From NCBI RefSeq assembly GCF_036059255.1, contig NZ_CP107947.1:1550001-1614000 (forward strand): DNA of 64,000 nucleotides, given 5' to 3'. A program made the translations under genes and the position numbers. The stretch comes from Micromonospora sp. NBC_00389 (GTDB taxonomy: Bacteria > Actinomycetota > Actinomycetes > Mycobacteriales > Micromonosporaceae). The notes below the pieces were generated by a model. That model was not told the DNA's origin and did not search any database. It saw only the letters and a program-made list of their open reading frames with translations. How positions within the stretch are numbered: the stretch's first letter is position 1; each line of letters starts with the position of its first letter. Positions 50,326 to 61,563 of this stretch are shown here, in pieces.

Positions 50326-51395
50326 GGCTGGGGCACCCACTTGTCCACGTTGGCCTCGTAGATCTCCCGCAGGATCATCGGTACGTCGTAGGTGATCTTC
50401 CAGTCCGGGTACTGCTCCTCGAACCGGGCCATGCTGCTGATGTACCACTGGTGGTCGCCGGTGCGGGCCTGCTCGACGTAGTTGATCTGCGCCTCGCGGC
50501 CGGCGATCTCCTCGGCGATCCGGAACGCCTCGATGTGCGAGGTGTTGGAGTGCCGACCTCCGCCGAGGTTGTAGACCTCCGCCGAGCGTGGCGCCCGGAA
50601 GAACGCCTCGAATGCGGTCAGCACGTCACGCGAGTGGATCGCGTCGCGGACCATCTTGCCCTTGTAGCCGTACAGGTTGTATGTCCGGCCCTCCATGACG
50701 CAGCGCATCAGGTACGCCAGGAACCCGTGCAGCTCGGCCGCCGAGTGCGCCGGGCCGGTCAGCGTGCCGCCCCGGAAGCAGGCGGTCTTCATGTCGAAGT
50801 AGCGCCCGTACTCCTGGACCATCACGTCCGCCGCGACCTTGGAGGCGCCGAAGACCGAGTGCAGCGAGTTGTCGATCGACATGTCCTCGGTGATGCCCTG
50901 GTACCAGCGGTGATCCTCGGGCAGCTCGTACCGGGTCTCCAGCTCGATCAGCGGCAGGCTGTTGGGCCGGTCGCCGTAGACCTTGTTGGTCGAGCAGTGG
51001 ATGAACGGCGCGTCGATCGCGTGCCGCCGGGTGTTCTCCAGGATGTTGAGCGTGCCGCCGGCGTTCACGTCGAAGTCCGTGTACGGCTCCTTGGCCGCCC
51101 AGTCGTGGCTCGGCTGCGCGGCGCTGTGGATCACCACGGCGATGTCCGAGCCGTACTTCTTGAACACCTGCTCCAGGCCGTCCCGGTCCCGGATGTCCAC
51201 CGAGAAGTGGGTGTACGCGCTGCCCAGATCCCGGCGCAGTCGCTCCAGACTCCAGGAGGTGGAGCCGTCCTCGCCGAAGAAGTACCGGCGCATGTCGTTG
51301 TCGATGCCGACGACGTCCAGACCGAGGCCGGCGAAGTGCCGGACCGCCTCGGAGCCGATCAGACCACCCGACCCGGTCACCAACGCGACACTCAC
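50322..51395 (-). CDS. NAD-dependent nucleotide-sugar epimerase/dehydratase
   Basis: 357 aa from GTG 51395, supported by GGAG eight bases upstream; ATG 51413 (six residues longer) is an alternative, and a still longer open frame runs through tRNA-Leu and is discarded. Extended SDR: NAD loop [20 protein letters not shown], substrate loop [20 protein letters not shown], and catalytic region [20 protein letters not shown], where the usual Y-x-x-x-K reads as F-G-A-S-K, retaining Lys while Tyr is replaced by Phe. It therefore deserves a check of catalysis. Length and sequence resemble CDP-tyvelose epimerase-like or UDP-sugar enzymes. Confidence 0.88.
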   Translation of the reverse strand: MSVALVTGSGGLIGSEAVRHFAGLGLDVVGIDNDMRRYFFGEDGSTSWSLERLRRDLGSAYTHFSVDIRDRDGLEQVFKKYGSDIAVVIHSAAQPSHDWAAKEPYTDFDVNAGGTLNILENTRRHAIDAPFIHCSTNKVYGDRPNSLPLIELETRYELPEDHRWYQGITEDMSIDNSLHSVFGASKVAADVMVQEYGRYFDMKTACFRGGTLTGPAHSAAELHGFLAYLMRCVMEGRTYNLYGYKGKMVRDAIHSRDVLTAFEAFFRAPRSAEVYNLGGGRHSNTSHIEAFRIAEEIAGREAQINYVEQARTGDHQWYISSMARFEEQYPDWKITYDVPMILREIYEANVDKWVPQP

Positions 51396-51501
51396 ACGCC
51401 ACTCCTGGTCCATCGGAGGCAGAATCCTTCGGAGCATAGCTTGACGCCCGGCACGCCCCGATATGACGGAAGGGCCCCGCATTCTGCGGAGCCCTCGTCG
51501 G

Positions 51502-51587
51502 TGGTGGGGATGGGGGGAGTTGAACCCCCACGCCCTTTCGGGCACACGGACCTGAACCGTGCGCGTCTGCCATTCCGCCACATCCCC
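51502..51587 (-). tRNA. tRNA-Leu (CAG)
   Basis: 86 nt including an encoded CCA (51502-51504). The acceptor stem pairs GGGGATG (51581-51587, read on minus) with CATCCCC (51506-51512). The D-loop has GGCGGAATGGCAGACGC, and the anticodon arm reads GCACGGTTCAGGTCCGTG, anticodon CAG. A short variable stem (CCCGAAAGGG) is of the class II type and fits leucine. T-loop: GGTTCAACTCCC. This tRNA lies beside fhaA in many actinobacteria near oriC. Confidence 0.97.
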
Positions 51588-51821
51588 GTGGCACAACCCG
51601 GAACACATTAGCCGCCCCGGACCCGCTGTCTCCAGCAGGCCCCGGAGATACTACGCTGTCCCAGGTGCTCGCCACGAGCGGTTACCGTTCGTGGCGGACG
51701 AAAGACTAGCACGGTAGTCCCGGCCCATCCGAACGGGCCGGTAGCAGGCGGCCGAGCGGCGTGTGAGCTGCGCGCGCGCCGGCCGGATACCATCATGTCC
51801 TCGGGACCCGAGGAGGAGCCG
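51588..51821. other. Divergent region, tRNA-Leu / fhaA
   Basis: 234 bp. It holds promoters for tRNA-Leu (minus) and fhaA (plus). CCACGAGCGGT (51672-51682) and ACCGTTCGTGG (51683 onward) form an imperfect 11-bp inverted repeat (10 of 11) that could be an operator. No gene. Confidence 0.5.
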
Positions 51822-52583
51822 GTGAGCGTGCTGCAACGCTTCGAGAAGCGTCTGGAAGGCCTGGTCGAAGGGGCTTTCGCCAAGGTCTTCAAAGGGGTGG
51901 TCCACCCCGTGGAGATCCTCAACGCCATGCAGCGGGAGGCCGAGGCGCACAAGGCGATCCTGGCCGGTGGGCGCACGTTGGTGCCCAACCGCTACGTGAT
52001 CGATCTCTCGCCGTTCGACCACAGTCGGCTGGCGCCGTACGCCGCCGCGCTGGCCCAGGAGTTGGCCCAGTCGCAGGCGGAGTTCATCGGCGAGCAGGCC
52101 TGGACGGTCTACGGCGACGTGATCGTCGAGATCGAGCGGGGCGAGGGCCTGGACACGGGCATGTTCCGCGTCACCGCCGAGGTCTACACCGGCGGCGAGG
52201 TCGCCCCGGTGTCGGCGCCCGGCTACGACGCCGGCCCGCCGGCCTACCCCGCGTACGACCAGGGTGGTGGCTACGGCCCGCCGCCCGGGCACGGTGGCAC
52301 CCGCAACGTCCGGTTGGTCTCGGGCGACGGGCGCACCTATCCCCTCCAGATGGGGTCGACGGTGATCGGTCGCGGCGACCAGGCCAACCTGCGCCTGCCC
52401 GACGTCGGCATCTCCCGGCGACACGCCCGGCTGGATTTCGACGGCGGACAGGTCGTGCTGACCGATCTGGGGTCGACCAACGGCACCATGGTCAACGGCC
52501 AGCGGGTCTCCGCCGTCGCCCTCAACCCCGGCGACATGGTCCAGCTCGGCACCACGACGCTGACCTTCCGCGTGGACGGCTGA
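51822..52583 (+). CDS. fhaA: FhaA, FHA-domain adaptor of the Ser/Thr kinase system
   Basis: 253 aa from GTG 51822 with AGGAGG at 51810-51815, preferred to ATG 51795. The N-terminal DUF3662 domain (VLQRFEKRLEGLVEGAFAKV to MFRVTAEVYTGGEV) is joined by a Gly/Pro/Tyr-rich linker (AYPAYDQGGGYGPPPGHGG) to a C-terminal FHA domain: TVIGRGDQANLRLPDVGISR with the pThr-binding Arg and Ser, then RHARLDF and LTDLGSTNGTMVNGQRV. FhaA recognises phosphothreonines of MviN/PknB partners in the cell-wall complex. It begins the plus-strand block. Confidence 0.97.
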   Translation: MSVLQRFEKRLEGLVEGAFAKVFKGVVHPVEILNAMQREAEAHKAILAGGRTLVPNRYVIDLSPFDHSRLAPYAAALAQELAQSQAEFIGEQAWTVYGDVIVEIERGEGLDTGMFRVTAEVYTGGEVAPVSAPGYDAGPPAYPAYDQGGGYGPPPGHGGTRNVRLVSGDGRTYPLQMGSTVIGRGDQANLRLPDVGISRRHARLDFDGGQVVLTDLGSTNGTMVNGQRVSAVALNPGDMVQLGTTTLTFRVDG

Positions 52584-52589
52584 CCCGCC

Positions 52590-53075
52590 TTGCCGGAACT
52601 GGTCATCACGGTTGCCCGGTTCGGGTTCCTGATTCTGCTGTGGATCTTCGTGTTCACGGTGGTCGGGGTGATCCGCCGGGACCTCTTCGCGGGTGCCCGG
52701 TCCGGTCGTCTGGTGGCCGCGCCGCGCGCGGTGGGCGCCTCGACGGGGCAGGCGGCCAAGCCGGCGAAGGTGAAGCGGGGCCGCGCGGCTCACCAGCTGG
52801 TGGTGACCGCCGGTCAGCTGGCCGGCACTCGGATCACTCTCGGTGAAGCGCAGATCACCATCGGTCGTGCCGAGGATTCCACCCTGGTCATCACCGACGA
52901 CTACGCCTCCGCGCGGCACGCCCGGCTCGTGCCGCGCGACGGGCAGTGGTTCGTCGAGGACCTCGGCTCGACTAACGGCACGTACCTAGATCGCGCTAAG
53001 GTCACCGGACCAACCCCCGTCCCCCTCGGCGTGCCGATCCGGATCGGCCGCACTTCCCTCGAATTACGGCCATGA
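52590..53075 (+). CDS. fhaB: FhaB (FipA), small FHA-domain membrane adaptor
   Basis: 161 aa from TTG 52590. One N-terminal transmembrane helix (LVITVARFGFLILLWIFVFT), then a basic linker and an FHA domain (ITIGRAEDSTLVITDDYASA, RHARLVPRDGQWFVEDLGST, NGTYLDRAKV), with Arg, Ser and Asn of the pThr site intact. In mycobacteria FipA links FtsZ and FtsQ to the phosphorylation system. It is six bases after fhaA and overlaps pstP as ATGA (53072), so translation is coupled. TTG is unusual but fits the protein's conserved start. Confidence 0.95.
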   Translation: MPELVITVARFGFLILLWIFVFTVVGVIRRDLFAGARSGRLVAAPRAVGASTGQAAKPAKVKRGRAAHQLVVTAGQLAGTRITLGEAQITIGRAEDSTLVITDDYASARHARLVPRDGQWFVEDLGSTNGTYLDRAKVTGPTPVPLGVPIRIGRTSLELRP

Positions 53076-54550
53076 CTCTGACCCTGCGCTATGCGGCCCA
53101 CAGCGACCGCGGTCTGATCCGAGACGGCAATCAAGACTCCGTCTACGCCGGACCGCGGCTACTCGCCGTTGCCGACGGCATGGGCGGCATGGCCGCCGGT
53201 GACGTCGCCAGCAACATCGTCATCGGTGCCATGGCGCCGCTCGACGAGGACGTCCCAGGGGACGCTCTCGTCGACGCGTTGCGTTCGGCCGTGGGCACCG
53301 CCAACCAACAACTCCGCGACACGGTGGAGGCCAACCCGCAGTTGGAGGGGATGGGCACCACGCTGACGGCGACCCTCTTCTCCGGCAGCAAGCTGGGGAT
53401 GGTCCACATCGGCGACTCGCGGGCCTATCTGCTGCGTAACGGCGAGTTCGCGCAGGTCACCAAGGACGACACGTACGTCCAGATGCTCGTCGACGAAGGT
53501 CGGATCAGCGCCGAGGAGGCGAGCAGCCACCCGCAGCGGTCGCTGCTGACCCGGGCACTGGACGGCCGGGACATCGACCCTGAGTACTCGGTGCGCCAGG
53601 TGCTGCCCGGCGACCGGTACCTGATCTGCAGCGACGGCCTCTCGGGCGTGGTCAGTGCCGACACCATCGGCGAGACCATGCGTGAGTACACCGACCCGCA
53701 GCAGTGCGTCGAGCGGCTGGTGCAGCTCGCGCTGCGCGGCGGCGGTCCGGACAACATCACGGTGATCATCGCCGACGCCACCGATCACGACATCGTCGAG
53801 GCGACCCCGATCGTTGGCGGCGCCGCCGCCCGCGACCGGGGCATGGCCACCTCCGCCGACGACTCGACCCCGGCCGCTCGGGCTTCGGCGCTCTCCGCGC
53901 CCCGCCCGTCCGTGCCCGAGGAGCCGGCGGCCGCGGACGACGAGCCGGAGCGGCCGAAGCGCCGACCGGTGCGGACCACCGCCATGGCGCTGGCCCTGCT
54001 GGTGATCATCGGTGGCGGGGTCTTCGCGGGCTGGACGTACACCCAGCGGCAGTACTACGTGGGTGCCACCGAGGAGGGGCAGGTCGCCGTCTTCCGGGGC
54101 ATCCAGGGTCAGATCGCCGGGATGGACCTCTCCAGCGTGCACCGCACCAGCGGCACGCGGCTGGACGACCTCACCGTGGCGGCGCAGGACACCGTCAAGG
54201 TGGGCATCCGGGCCAAGAGTGAGCCGGACGCCGAGCGCCAGCTCGCCGAGCTGACCAGCGACACGCCGAGCAACCCCAACCTCAAGCCGATCTGCCCGGC
54301 CGACCCGACCGCGGTGGGTGGCACGCCGACGCCAACGCCGACCCCGAGCCCGGTCGGGGCGACCCCGACGCCGAACGGCAGCCCCAGCGCCGGCGCGTCG
54401 GCGACCCCGAACGGGGTCGTCAGCGCGAGCCCGACAACCGGTGCCACCGCCGCTGTCGGTGTGACCGGTCCGACCACCACACCCGACGCCACGCCCTCCG
54501 ACTCGGCCCCGCCGGCGCTCGACCCGGCCGGTTGCCGGTCTCCCGAGTGA
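53072..54550 (+). CDS. pstP: PstP, PP2C-type Ser/Thr protein phosphatase
   Basis: 492 aa. The N-terminal PP2C domain has all metal-binding motifs: SDRGLIRDGNQDSVYAG, LLAVADGMGGMAAGDVASNI, GMGTTLTATLF, VHIGDSRAYLLRNGEFAQVT, YLICSDGLSGVVSADTI and GGGPDNITVIIADATDH. A basic linker (about residues 255-305), one TM helix (TAMALALLVIIGGGVFAGWT) and an extracellular Thr/Pro-rich tail follow. It reverses the phosphorylation of PknA, PknB and their substrates. The start overlaps fhaB's stop, and rodA starts 31 bases after it ends. Confidence 0.97.
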   Translation: MTLTLRYAAHSDRGLIRDGNQDSVYAGPRLLAVADGMGGMAAGDVASNIVIGAMAPLDEDVPGDALVDALRSAVGTANQQLRDTVEANPQLEGMGTTLTATLFSGSKLGMVHIGDSRAYLLRNGEFAQVTKDDTYVQMLVDEGRISAEEASSHPQRSLLTRALDGRDIDPEYSVRQVLPGDRYLICSDGLSGVVSADTIGETMREYTDPQQCVERLVQLALRGGGPDNITVIIADATDHDIVEATPIVGGAAARDRGMATSADDSTPAARASALSAPRPSVPEEPAAADDEPERPKRRPVRTTAMALALLVIIGGGVFAGWTYTQRQYYVGATEEGQVAVFRGIQGQIAGMDLSSVHRTSGTRLDDLTVAAQDTVKVGIRAKSEPDAERQLAELTSDTPSNPNLKPICPADPTAVGGTPTPTPTPSPVGATPTPNGSPSAGASATPNGVVSASPTTGATAAVGVTGPTTTPDATPSDSAPPALDPAGCRSPE

Positions 54551-54581
54551 GCGTCGGCTGAGATCCCGAGGAATCCCACCC

Positions 54582-56072
54582 GTGACCGTAGCGGCCACAC
54601 CGGCACCCTCGCCCGCCTCCACGGGCGGGCAGTCCGGCGTACGCCTGGCCCGGTCCCGACGCAACGCTGAGCTGTCCCTGCTGCTGCTCGCCATGGTCCT
54701 GGTGGCCGCTTACGGGGCGACCGTCGAGGCGAACCTGCTGGACACGGTCACCCCGGACTTCTGGATGCCCGCCGCCGCGCTCGGCGCGGTCTTCCTCGGC
54801 CTGCATCTGGTCATCCGGTTCCTCGCCCCGTTCGCCGACCCGGCGCTGCTGCCGGCGGTGGCCCTGCTCAACGGCCTCGGGGTGGGCTTCCTGCGCCGGA
54901 TCGACCTGGGCGAGGCCGCCCCGGTCGACCGGGAGAGTCTGGCGATCTTCGCCGGCATCGGCGGGCGGCAGCTGGCCTGGACGCTCGCCTCGGTGATCCT
55001 CGCCGCCGGCCTGCTCGCCATCATGCGTGACCACCGTTCGGTCTCCCGGTACGCGTACACCCTGGGGTTGGCCGGCATCGTGCTGGTGATGCTCCCGGCG
55101 GTGCTGCCGAGCAGCATTTCCGAGATCAACGGCGCCAAGCTGTGGGTCCGGGTCGGTGGCTTCTCCATCCAGCCGGGTGAGTTCGCCAAGTTGGCGCTGC
55201 TGGTCTTCTTCGCCTACTACCTGGTGCGCAAGCGCGAGGTGCTGTCGCTGGCCAGCCGGCGTTTCCTCGGCATCGACTTCCCGCGCGGGCGCGACCTCGG
55301 CCCGGTGGTCGTGGTCTGGCTGATCAGCCTCCTGGTGCTCATCTTCGAGAAGGACCTGGGCACGTCGCTGCTCTACTTCGGCATGTTCGTGGTGACGCTG
55401 TACATCGCCACCGAACGGGTCAGCTGGCTGCTGATCGGCCTGGTCCTCTTCTTCGGTGGCGCCTACCTCGCCTACGTCCTCGGCGAGATGGTCGGTGGGC
55501 CGTTCGCCAACTTCTACGTCCGGGCGGAGATCTGGCTGGATCCGTTCGCCGACCCGACCGACAAGGGCTACCAGCTCGTCCAGGGCCTGCTCGCCCTGGG
55601 CACCGGCGGGCTCTTCGGCGCCGGGCCGGGCGGCGGTCAGCCGGAGATCCTGCCCGAGGTGCAGAACGACTTCATCTTCGCCGGCATCGGTGAGGAGGTC
55701 GGCCTCTTCGGGCTCTCCGCGCTGCTGGTCGTCTACCTGCTGATCGTGGAGCGGGGGCTGCGTGCCGCGCTTGCGGTGCGGGACTCGTTCGGCAAGCTCC
55801 TCGCCGGCGGTCTCGCGTTCACCCTCGGCCTGCAGGTCTTCGTGATCGTCGGCGGGATCAGCGGGCTCATCCCGTTGACCGGTCAGACCACCCCGTTCCT
55901 GTCCGCCGGTGGTTCGTCACTCATGGCGAACTGGCTGCTCATCGCGGTTCTGCTGCGGGTCTCCGACGGAGCCCGTCGGCCGGTCACCGGGGCTGGCGGC
56001 AAAGCCGCCCGGCCCGCCGGCGGCCCGCCCGAGCAGCTGCACGGTGCCCCCACGGAGGTGATCAAACCGTGA
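54582..56072 (+). CDS. rodA: RodA, SEDS-family peptidoglycan polymerase
   Basis: 496 aa, GTG start. SEDS proteins polymerise lipid II. About ten or more membrane helices are visible; motifs: WVRVGGFSIQPGEFAKLALL, VLIFEKDLGTSLLYFGMFVV (EKD box), ALGTGGLFGAGPGGGQPEIL, EVQNDFIFAGIGEEVGLFG and GGISGLIPLTGQTTPFLSAG with GSSLMANW. It is slightly longer than E. coli RodA (370 aa), as is usual in actinobacteria, with a Pro-rich end. It overlaps pbpA by four bases (GTGA, 56069-56072). Confidence 0.97.
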   Translation: MTVAATPAPSPASTGGQSGVRLARSRRNAELSLLLLAMVLVAAYGATVEANLLDTVTPDFWMPAAALGAVFLGLHLVIRFLAPFADPALLPAVALLNGLGVGFLRRIDLGEAAPVDRESLAIFAGIGGRQLAWTLASVILAAGLLAIMRDHRSVSRYAYTLGLAGIVLVMLPAVLPSSISEINGAKLWVRVGGFSIQPGEFAKLALLVFFAYYLVRKREVLSLASRRFLGIDFPRGRDLGPVVVVWLISLLVLIFEKDLGTSLLYFGMFVVTLYIATERVSWLLIGLVLFFGGAYLAYVLGEMVGGPFANFYVRAEIWLDPFADPTDKGYQLVQGLLALGTGGLFGAGPGGGQPEILPEVQNDFIFAGIGEEVGLFGLSALLVVYLLIVERGLRAALAVRDSFGKLLAGGLAFTLGLQVFVIVGGISGLIPLTGQTTPFLSAGGSSLMANWLLIAVLLRVSDGARRPVTGAGGKAARPAGGPPEQLHGAPTEVIKP

Positions 56073-57574
56073 ACGCACCCCTGCGCCGCGTCGGCGTCGT
56101 CGTCATGGTCCTGTTCGGCCTGCTCTTCGCGAATCTCAACTGGGTTCAGGCCTACAAGGCCGACGAGTACCGCACCAGCGACTACAACGGCCGGGTCCAG
56201 GTCGCCGAGTATGACCGTAAGCGCGGCAACATCGAGGCCGGCGGCACGGCGCTGGCCACCAGCAAGGAGACCACCGGCAAGCTGAAGTTCCTGCGCACCT
56301 ACCCGGGCGGCGCCAAGTACGCGCAGGTGCTCGGCTACAAGCCGGTCACCCTGGCCGACACCGGCATCGAGCGGGTGGAGAACGACTTCCTGGCCGGCAC
56401 CAGCGACCAGTTGTTTGGCGACCGGTTCAAGGACATGTTCACCGGCGACCAGACCGCTGGCGGCAACGTGCTGCTGACCCTCTCCAAGCGGGCCCAGGAC
56501 GTGGCGTACGACCAGATGCGCAACAACCAGCAGGGGGTGAAGAGGGGCGCGGCGATCGCCATCGACCCGCGCACCGGGGCGGTGCAGGCGCTGGTCTCCA
56601 TGCCCAGCTTCGACCCGAACCCGCTGGCCAGCCACAACACCAACGAGGCGGCGGCGGCGTACAACAAACTGGAGCAGGACCCGGACGGCCCGCTGAAGAA
56701 CCGCGCGCTCGGCGAGACGCTGCCGCCGGGCTCCACCTTCAAGATCGTGGTGGCCGCGGCCGCGCTGGAGAACGGCATCAGCAAGACCACCCCGATCGCG
56801 GCCGGCTCCAGCTACACCCCGCCCACCTCCGGCGAACCGATCCGCAACGCCGCCCCGTCGATCTGCCCGGAACCGCAGGTCACCCTGCTGGAAGCGGTCA
56901 CCGAATCGTGCAACACCGGCTTCGCCCAGCTCGGCGTACGGCTCGGCGCCAACACCATCAAGGAGAAGGCCCGGCAGTTCGGCTTCGAGCAGGACGACCT
57001 CACCGTCGGCCAGCTCGGCGAGGACGGTCTGCCGACGGCGGCCAGCCGGACCGGCAGCATCCAGAACGCCGACGGCGGGGATGACCCGGCCGCGCTCGCC
57101 CAGTCCTCGATCGGCCAGCGGGACGTCCGGATGACCCCGCTGCAAGGTGCCATGATCGCCGGCGCGGTCGCCAACAACGGCAGCCAGATGCGGCCGTACC
57201 TGGTCCGGCAGCTGCTCGCCCCGGACCGGACCACCAGCTACTACACTGCCAAGCCGCGGGAGCTGCGCCAGCCGGTCAGCGACCAGGTCGCCCGCGATCT
57301 GCGCGAGATGATGGTCAGCGTGGTCCAGAAGGGCACCGGCCAGAAGGCGGCGATCAGCGGCTACACGGTCGGCGGCAAGACCGGCACCGCGCAGTCCGCC
57401 CCGGACCGGCCCGACCACGGCTGGTTCATCGGCTTCGCGCTGGACAAGAACGGCACCCCGGTCTCCGCGGTGTGCGTGGTTCTGGAGCAGGCCGGCAGCG
57501 GCGGCAGCGCCGAGGCGGCCCGGATCGGCGGCCAGATCATGCGGGCCGCCATCGCCGACCCCGGGGGCCGCTGA
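56069..57574 (+). CDS. pbpA: PbpA, class B penicillin-binding protein (transpeptidase)
   Basis: 501 aa, GTG 56069 coupled to rodA. N-terminal signal-anchor (VGVVVMVLFGLLFANLNWVQ), then the pedestal (GNIEAGGTALATSKET). Transpeptidase motifs: SxxK in TLPPGSTFKIVVAAAALEN, SxN in TESCNTGFAQLGVR, and KTGT in VGGKTGTAQSAPDRPDHGWF. It crosslinks peptidoglycan with RodA. Length is typical for actinobacterial PbpA. It ends one base before pknA begins. Confidence 0.97.
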   Translation: MNAPLRRVGVVVMVLFGLLFANLNWVQAYKADEYRTSDYNGRVQVAEYDRKRGNIEAGGTALATSKETTGKLKFLRTYPGGAKYAQVLGYKPVTLADTGIERVENDFLAGTSDQLFGDRFKDMFTGDQTAGGNVLLTLSKRAQDVAYDQMRNNQQGVKRGAAIAIDPRTGAVQALVSMPSFDPNPLASHNTNEAAAAYNKLEQDPDGPLKNRALGETLPPGSTFKIVVAAAALENGISKTTPIAAGSSYTPPTSGEPIRNAAPSICPEPQVTLLEAVTESCNTGFAQLGVRLGANTIKEKARQFGFEQDDLTVGQLGEDGLPTAASRTGSIQNADGGDDPAALAQSSIGQRDVRMTPLQGAMIAGAVANNGSQMRPYLVRQLLAPDRTTSYYTAKPRELRQPVSDQVARDLREMMVSVVQKGTGQKAAISGYTVGGKTGTAQSAPDRPDHGWFIGFALDKNGTPVSAVCVVLEQAGSGGSAEAARIGGQIMRAAIADPGGR

Positions 57575-57575
57575 C

Positions 57576-58981
<1,406 letters not shown>

Positions 58982-58985
<4 letters not shown>

Positions 58986-60799
58986 CAGCGCAGGCCCGCC
59001 TGCTCGGTGGCAGGTACCAGGTCGGCGAGCTGCTCGGCTACGGCGGCATGGCCGAGGTGCACCGCGGTCGCGATCTCCGGCTCGGTCGGGACGTCGCGAT
59101 CAAGATGCTCCGCACCGACCTCGCCCGGGACGCGACGTTCCAGATGCGGTTCCGTCGGGAGGCGCAGAACGCCGCCTCGCTCAACCACCCGGCGATCGTG
59201 GCGGTCTACGACACCGGCGAGGAGACCGCGCCCACCGGTGAGACGCTGCCGTTCATCGTCATGGAGTTCGTCAACGGACGGACCCTGAAGGAGGTGCTCG
59301 GCGCCGAGGGCCGGTTGCAGCCCCGCCGGGCGCTGGAGATCTGCGCCGACATGTGCGCGGCGCTGGAGTTCAGCCACCGGCACGGCATCATCCACCGGGA
59401 CATCAAGCCGGGCAACGTCATGCTGACCCAGACCGGCCAGGTCAAGGTGATGGACTTCGGCATCGCCCGGGCGCTGGCCAGCGGCGCGACCACCATGACG
59501 CAGACCAGCGCGGTGATCGGCACGGCGCAGTACCTCTCCCCGGAGCAGGCACGCGGCGAGGCCGTGGACGCGCGTTCCGACGTGTACGCGGCCGGCTGCG
59601 TGCTCTTCGAACTGGTCTGCGGGCACCCGCCCTTCGTTGGGGACAGCCCGGTCAGCGTTGCCTACCAGCACGTGCGGGAGACGCCGCCGACGCCGAGCGA
59701 CATCAACCCGGACGTCACCCCGGCGGTCGACGCCATCGTGCTCAAGGCGCTGTCGAAGAACCCGCTCAACCGCTACCAGAGCGCCGGCGAGATGCGCGCC
59801 GACCTGCTCCGCGCCGCCGCCGGCCGGCCCGTGCTGGCCACCCCCGTGCTGCGCGAGGCGGAGACGGTGGCCATGGCTCCCGCTGGCGGCGGGGGCGGCT
59901 ATCCGCCGGGTGGCGGTGCGCCGCCGACCCGGCAGATCCCGGCCCGGGTGGGCGACCCGCGCCAGCGCAAGGCGTCCTCCTGGCTGATCGCCATGTTCAG
60001 CGCGGTCGGCGTGCTCGCGGTGATCGCCCTGGTCGCCGCCCTGCTCTGGAGCCAGCAGCAGGGCAAGGACCTGAAGTCGGTCCCCACCCTCACCGGCAAG
60101 AGTCAGGAAGCCGCGATCACGGAGATCAGCAACGCGGGCTTCCAGCCGCAGGTGGGCGAGGCGGTCCAGAACGCCACCTGCACGAAGGGCGCGGTGGCCG
60201 GCCAGAGCCCGCAGCCGGGCACCCGCCTCGAGCCGGCTAGCACGGTGACCATCCAGATCTGTGGCGGCAAGCCTGACGTGAAGATCCCCACCGGCCTGGT
60301 CAACTCCCAGATTGAGAACGTTAAGTCCCAACTTGAGGATCTGGGGTTGGTGGTCGAGGAACGTCCGGTGGACAACCCGGCGCAGAAGGGCATCGTCATC
60401 AAGCTGACCCCGCCGTCGGGAACGACCGTCGCCCAGGACAGCAAGGTGACTGTCGACGTGTCCCGGGGCAACGTTGGCAAGGTGCCCAACGTGATCAACT
60501 CGACCCGGGACGAGGCTGCCCAGGAGCTTCGCGAGGCGGGTTACAAGGTCTCTTTCCGCGACGGTGACGAGGTGCCGGCCGACCAGGCCGGGCGGGTCCA
60601 GAAGCAGAGCCCGGATCCCGGCACTGAGCTGGCTCAGAACAAGACGGTGACCATCGAGATCGGCATCCCGGAGAAGGTCGACCCGACGCCGACCGGCACG
60701 TCGACGCCGACGCCGACGCCGACCGGAACGCCGAGCGGCAACGGGGGCGGCTCCGGTCTGCCGTTCCTTCCCCCGCCGAGCCGGCTTCCCGAGGAGTAG
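58982..60799 (+). CDS. pknB: PknB, transmembrane Ser/Thr kinase with PASTA sensor
   Basis: 605 aa. Kinase domain: LLGYGGMAEVHRGRDLRLGR, VAIKMLRTDL, IIHRDIKPGNVMLTQTG, MDFGIARALASGATTM, GTAQYLSPEQARGEAVDARS. The linker (Gly/Pro-rich) leads to the helix WLIAMFSAVGVLAVIALVAA. Three PASTA repeats follow: SVPTLTGKSQEAAITEISNA, then KIPTGLVNSQIENVKSQLED, then KVPNVINSTRDEAAQELREA; M. tuberculosis PknB has four. The C-terminal tail is Thr/Pro-rich. It detects muropeptides or lipid II and phosphorylates cell-wall and division proteins. Confidence 0.97.
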
Positions 60800-60824
60800 G
60801 CCGGGTGTCTCCGAGCCCATCGGT

Positions 60825-61520
60825 ATGAGTGTCGCCGGCTCTCCCGGTGCCGCCCGGGTGAGCCGGTGGCCTCGACGCCTCAAACGCGCGGCCGTACTGG
60901 GCTCGGTCGCGCTGCTTCTCGCCAGTCTTCCGTGGCTGTGGACGACGATCGCCGCACGCGGCCATGTGTACGACGAGGCCGACGCGCCGGCCGCCGACGT
61001 CGTGATCGTCCTCGGCACCGCCGTGGCGCCCGATCGACGTCGACCCGGCGACCGGCTGGCCGGCCGGCTGGAGACCGCCGCCGAATTGGTGACCAGCGGA
61101 CGGGCCCGGGTGGTCCTCGTGTCGGGCGACGGGGGCGGTACGTCAGGTGACGAGCCGGCCGTGATGACGTCGTACCTGACGGAGCTCGGTGTCGATCCGC
61201 GTCGCGTGGTGGCTGACCCGTTCGGCCTGGACACCTACGACAGCTGTGCCCGGGCGCGCGAGGTGTACGGCGTCGAGCGGGCCCTGATCGTGACCCAGTC
61301 CTACCACCTGTCCCGGGCAGTGACGCTGTGCCGACATCTCGGCCTCGACGTCGACGGAGTGACCGCTCGCTGCACCGGCTGCGGGCCGGTCCTGCTCGTC
61401 GAGAAGTCGGTCCGGGACTACTTCGCCAGTGGCAAGGCTGCGTGGGACGCTGTCCGGCGCAGGCCGCCCGCGGTCCATTCACCCGTCAATCCGGCCGTGC
61501 AGGACGCGCTGAAGGGCTGA
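60825..61520 (+). CDS. YdcF/SanA-like membrane-anchored protein (DUF218)
   Basis: 231 aa. ATG 60825. A signal-anchor (LKRAAVLGSVALLLASLPWL) is followed by the DUF218 fold: DVVIVLGTAVAPDRRRPGDR, RARVVLVSGDGGGTSGDEPA, MTSYLTELGVDPRRVVADPF and VTQSYHLSRAVTLCRHLGLD. SanA (vancomycin exclusion) and YdcF are related envelope proteins. It lies 25 bp after pknB in a location I would expect to be occupied by pabA, so it is an extra gene in this block. Two Cys near the end (ARCTGCGPVL) are notable. Confidence 0.9.
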   Translation: MSVAGSPGAARVSRWPRRLKRAAVLGSVALLLASLPWLWTTIAARGHVYDEADAPAADVVIVLGTAVAPDRRRPGDRLAGRLETAAELVTSGRARVVLVSGDGGGTSGDEPAVMTSYLTELGVDPRRVVADPFGLDTYDSCARAREVYGVERALIVTQSYHLSRAVTLCRHLGLDVDGVTARCTGCGPVLLVEKSVRDYFASGKAAWDAVRRRPPAVHSPVNPAVQDALKG

Positions 61521-61542
61521 CCGGGCCGCACATCCGGCCCGG
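61521..61542. terminator. Small convergent hairpin
   Basis: CCGGGCC (61521-61527) and GGCCCGG (61536-61542), loop 8 nt, between the DUF218 and pabA stop codons. The stem has only 7 bp, so confidence is low. Confidence 0.4.
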
Positions 61543-61563
61543 GAGTGGCCGGCCGGCGTGGCC

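Noticed and set aside
51396..51608. N-terminal extension of the epimerase gene
   Set aside because: It would run through the complete tRNA-Leu gene. The GTG at 51395 with a GGAG ribosome site is better.
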